A stretch of 64,000 nt of DNA from Chlorops oryzae (Eukaryota; Arthropoda; Insecta; Diptera; Chloropidae). The notes beneath the pieces were generated by a model. That model was given only the letters and a program-made list of their open reading frames with translations, did no database searches and was not told the DNA's origin. Made by a program: the position numbers and the translations under genes. Shown in pieces: positions 61,001-64,000 of this stretch. The stretch's first letter is position 1, and every line of letters starts with the position of its first letter. Location of the stretch: assembly GCA_020466095.1 (NCBI GenBank), contig CM035807.1, positions 20,688,485 to 20,752,484 of the forward strand, given 5' to 3'.

Positions 61001-64000
61001 TATAATATATAATAATATAAATGAGTGTTTAAAGAACAGTCGAAGGGAGAAGGTAATAAAAAGGTTTTAAGAGCACACCTTCGGAACCGAAAAATATGTC
61101 TGCTTAACAGAGGTGCTTGCTTAAGAGGAAACTATTTGAGAATCAGGAAGACTAGAGCATTCTCAAAAAGTGTCCGCTTAAGAGGAGTGTCTGCAAGGAG
61201 AAAGTACACTGTATATAGGAAAATCATTTTAGAAATTAGTTCCATAGGGAGCTTAAACTAAGAACAAAAATCTGTAGACGAAGAGAAAATGAACTAATAT
61301 TTTTGTATTCTAATAAGATTTTCCACTATAGAAAGGTTTTTTTTTTTCAAGATCCAGTTTTCAAGCCTTCCAGAAATTTTCCAATTATTATTTTATAGTT
61401 TTTCACTTTCATGATTTAAAATTTTTTTCAATTTTTTTCTTTAATTTTTCCACTTGCGGAACTAATTAAAAGTAAAAGTTTTTTCTGTTTCTCGCACTTA
61501 TTCTCGTTTCTGAGTATCTGAAAATGGCGCAAACTTCGATGGAACATAGAAATAGCCGATTCAGTCGTATTCAGTGCAGGATAACGATATCTAGCAATGG
61601 AACATTACATTTCCCACCTTTCCTGGCGCAATACTATCGCACAGATGTGCACGAGACAACATATCGCTGTCGGGCAAGCAATGAAGCCGGTACAATATTG
61701 AGTCGAAATGTACAGGTGCAGGCAGGTAAGCGAACAAAACACAAAAATAAAATTGAAAATAAAAATTTTTTAACGAATAGACGAACAAATTTTGGGATCA
61801 TTCATATCATGAACTCTATTCAAACAATTTTTGGAGTTTATTACTATTTTTGACGAAGGGAAAAATACCTGCGTTAAACTATAGACCCATTGAGATAGGT
61901 GTTTGTTCAACGAAGTGAATTGAAACAGGGAAAATGCCTCTTACCTTAATAATTCTGAATAACTTTTTCACAAATAAATAACCGGAAGTAAGTTCTTTAA
62001 ACATTAAATATTTAAAGGACATTTAACAGAAACAAGACAACAAATTTTTGAATTTCTAAATAGAGTTTTAAATTGTGTAAAAATAGAAGTTGCATAAATT
62101 GCCGCAAAAATGAATTTGCAGCAGAGAAACAGTACAAAAAATGTTTATCTCTGTTCGAATTGAATGTGTTCTAGTTAGGCTCCCTCTCAATGTATTCATA
62201 GTGTTTGCCAAATCGTTGACCCCAAAATGACTAGCATATATGTACATATCTATGTACACATTTCGATTTGCAAGAATGAAAATTGTGCTTTTGTGTATCT
62301 TCTGATCCATAAGGATAAACGAAATATTTAAAAAAATTTCATTTCATAAAATTTTTAAGCATCATTTTCAAAAATAAAATAAATTACGATTTCAATTAAA
62401 AATTTTCCCGTAGAGAATTTCATGTTCATTTGTGCTTAAAAAACTACTTCGAAATTTTTGATAGAAACATGAGAAAATGCAAAAAAAAAAATGTTTATAA
62501 AATTTAAATCAAGGAAAATTATTATCATGTTCTGCAAAGCATCAAAGTCTGGATGATGCGTCGTATGAGGAACGTATTTTTGTGGTACATTTATGTTGCG
62601 TTCAAAATATTACTCATACGCAGTGGCTGGCGAGGCATCTTAAGGAAATGAATTGATGCTGTTTTTAAACGTAGAACAATAGGTTAGGTAAGGTTAATTT
62701 GGCTGCCACCAAAAAGGTTGACACATTTAGGGGCCCTTTTTGACACCACGAAAAATGGTAAACCAATGATACCACGACCTCAGGTGGGAGTCGAACCCAG
62801 GGCCTCGCACTTCGTAAATCGGCATCTCAACAAACTACGTTGCAGAGGTCGACAGCAAAGAACAATGCTGGAAATGCCATATTGGACTATGTTGTAATGA
62901 AACAAAAGCTTAAGGGGTAATGATTTTATTTTCGAAATTTTTTCAATGATTTTCAGGTGAAAATTCAAAAAAAAATTAAATTCAATTTAAGGAAATCAAT
63001 TCTCTGAAGTCAATGGAAATATTTTGAAATTTTTTCATATTTTATTATAGCTTTCTTACTTGGCAAGTAAAGTGCTTTTAAAAAGTATTTTACTTTCGCT
63101 TCCCAAGTGTGTGATTGATCAAAAGGGATATTCAGCAAGCAAAATTGTTCTTGATAGAAAGTTTTGGAGCAAAAAAAAATTTGCTTTTTCAGGAAGCAAA
63201 AGCATTTTACTTGCCAAGTGGGGAAGCACCTTAAGTCTCAGTGAAATCTCTTTTAAGAATCTTTTTTTTTATTGGAATTTGTCAATTGTTTGTACAACTA
63301 TGAATACAGTTGTTCCATTGGATCCTTTTAAAAATGAAAGATAGTTTTTTGACTGTTCAAACCGATTAATAAGCAAAACAGTTAGAAAAAGAATTTTAAA
63401 CTGCGCTTTAGACACTTCTGCAAGGACACTTTCCTTAAAAAAGCTTCAAAAAATCATGCATCGTTTTAACAGATTATGAAAATGCTTACTCCGTTCGATA
63501 TTCTTCTTACTTTTGTACACAAATCAGCCTAAATACACATATTATTCCATGGCGCTCGTACACTAGGCTATACAAATATGTATTTTTGCAGAATTCCAAA
63601 TTATTCCTTTACCTGTTCACGTGCGATTTGTTGCATTTGCACATTCGCGCATCCCATTCCATTCTATTCCATTTTCATGCTCCATGCTCTGACTTTACAT
63701 ATTACGCGACCGAAGCAAACGTCACTCCATGTTAGACATACTCTTTTTAAACGCCATAAACGACAGAAGCATGAGTGTACGCGCTTCCTCGCACACTCGC
63801 ATTCATAATACTCAACCTGATGCAAACACACACACACGCTCACAGACATTCGCATTCATCCATGGTATATGGGAAATTGTAGTTGAATGTCAGAATATCT
63901 GGGAAAACGAAAAGCACTTGACATTTTCGTGTTCCATTTTTCATTTGCAGTGGTTCGCCGGCAATTCCACGTGCACGTGGAAAACACTGAAGTCTATTTG
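57746..64000 (+). CDS. Dscam-family Ig cell-adhesion receptor, N-terminal exons (partial)
   Basis: Three exons join in frame: 57746-58013, 61580-61725 and 63951-beyond 64000. The introns are about 3.6 and 2.2 kb, with GTGAGC and GTAAGC donors and CAG acceptors. The product starts within a hydrophobic leader (LQIAILLAVVVPPAVVKATS), followed by Ig1: FIQEPPPRLLFSNDTGTQ, Cys in QVTCIAHG, Trp in VVSWVLKDG, the VPGLR/ITISSNGTLHFPPF junction, Cys in TYRCRASNEAG, and SRNVQVQA. Exon 3 begins the next Ig domain (VVRRQFHVHVENTEVYL). The VPGL, LHFPPF and DVH...Y.C order is that of insect Dscam proteins, which mediate homophilic neurite recognition. It is not Dscam1's own sequence; Dscam2, 3 or 4 are possible and I lean weakly towards Dscam3. 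The exon phases (1, 2, 1) fit. No in-frame ATG precedes the leader, so the start codon is in an unseen upstream exon. Confidence 0.93.
58014..58944. other. Intron sequence
   Basis: Contains an (AC)-rich patch at 58141-58165, T-rich tracts (T20 at 58532-58551) and nothing else recognised. Confidence 0.6.
58945..59458 (+). mobile_element. Family B element, 514 bp, inside a Dscam-family intron
   Basis: Ends TAAGGTGGATCGATTTTGT and ACAAAACGATCCACCTTA, flanked by TTGAGCAT (58937-58944 and 59459-59466). It is the best-preserved copy of the family. Confidence 0.93.
59467..61579. other. Intron sequence
   Basis: No gene is recognised. (GAAA)n lies at about 60352-60375. A pyrimidine-rich run precedes the next exon, but a TTCAGTGCAG double AG sits directly at the acceptor. 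Confidence 0.6.
61580..61725 (+). CDS. Dscam-family exon: second half of Ig1
   Basis: Acceptor GTGCAG|G completes the Arg codon. Reads ITISSNGTLHFPPFLAQYY to RNVQVQA. Donor GCAG|GTAAGC. Carries the second Ig1 cysteine. Confidence 0.93.
61726..62679. other. Intron sequence
   Basis: AT-rich; nothing recognised. Confidence 0.5.
62684..62850 (-). mobile_element. tRNA-derived SINE in a Dscam-family intron
   Basis: On the minus strand the head reads GTAGTTTGTTGAGATGC, a plausible A-box region, then a perfect B-box GGTTCGACTCC (plus-strand 62787-62797). The body ends with a short TTACCTAACCTA tail at about 62681-62695. The spacing of the two boxes matches a tRNA gene. The tail is not poly(A) and resembles that of the local LINE. 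Confidence 0.75.
62851..63950. other. Intron sequence
   Basis: An inverted pair CTTACTTGGCAAGTAAAGTG (63054) and TTTTACTTGCCAAGTGGGGA (63207) brackets about 160 bp and may be another small MITE. Otherwise nothing is recognised. The TTTCATTTGCAG acceptor ends the intron. Confidence 0.5.
63951..64000 (+). CDS. Dscam-family exon: start of Ig2 (cut by window end)
   Basis: Enters after TTTGCAG with TG completing a Val codon, then VRRQFHVHVENTEVYL to the last base. The continuation lies outside the window. Confidence 0.9.

Overview
The window is AT-rich, intron-bearing eukaryotic DNA. It most likely comes from a higher dipteran fly: it has a 67-bp intron, fly-type core promoter words, a mini-me/DINE-1-type repeat with its (CAGA)n block, and a Dscam-family gene with insect exon phases. 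I cannot fix the species. A tephritid-like genome is a guess.

Only two genes are recognised with confidence. At the left, 2640-3489 (+) encodes a complete 260-residue tail-anchored ubiquitin-conjugating enzyme of the UBE2J2 (Ubc6-like, ER-associated degradation) family in two exons. At the right, 57746-64000 (+) holds three consecutive exons that build the first Ig domain and the start of the second Ig domain of a Dscam-family neuronal adhesion receptor. The start codon must lie in an upstream exon that I could not locate, and the gene runs off the window. Two small candidates on the minus strand deserve attention: a complete 98-residue ORF with a C-terminal membrane segment (48781-49077), and a possible signal-peptide exon ending in a GTAAGT donor (21592-21766). 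A third ORF (3578-3895, minus) is doubtful.

The rest is largely a mobile-element landscape. I could delimit many elements by terminal inverted repeats (TIRs) plus target-site duplications (TSDs). They are: a four-copy hAT-like MITE family with 8-bp TSDs (9300, 12976, 35892, 56315), one copy carrying a nested 118-bp insertion; another hAT MITE at 4698; a 549-bp hAT element at 39980 with iterated subterminal motifs, inserted in a DINE-1/mini-me-like element (39941-41492); a TAAGGTGGATCG-ended family (26612, 46744, 58945); Harbinger-like palindromic elements (19363, 44276), the second containing a Tc1/mariner-like element that itself contains a third element; and a TA-flanked element at 37354 with a 43-bp tandem repeat. 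There is also a 5'-truncated non-LTR retrotransposon at 22444 with a 15-bp TSD, related 3' ends at 52.0 and 54.3 kb, and two tRNA-headed SINE-like pieces.

Two large tandem arrays occur: a 10-bp unit at 14.67-15.52 kb and an 8-bp unit at 24.84-25.72 kb. A short dispersed motif, CACCTAAAAGTATGC and close variants, recurs in otherwise unrelated flanks between 10 and 46 kb and is the pattern I can least explain. The long stretch 41.5-57.7 kb upstream of the first Dscam exon probably belongs to the 5' introns and regulatory region of that gene, but this is inferred from position only.
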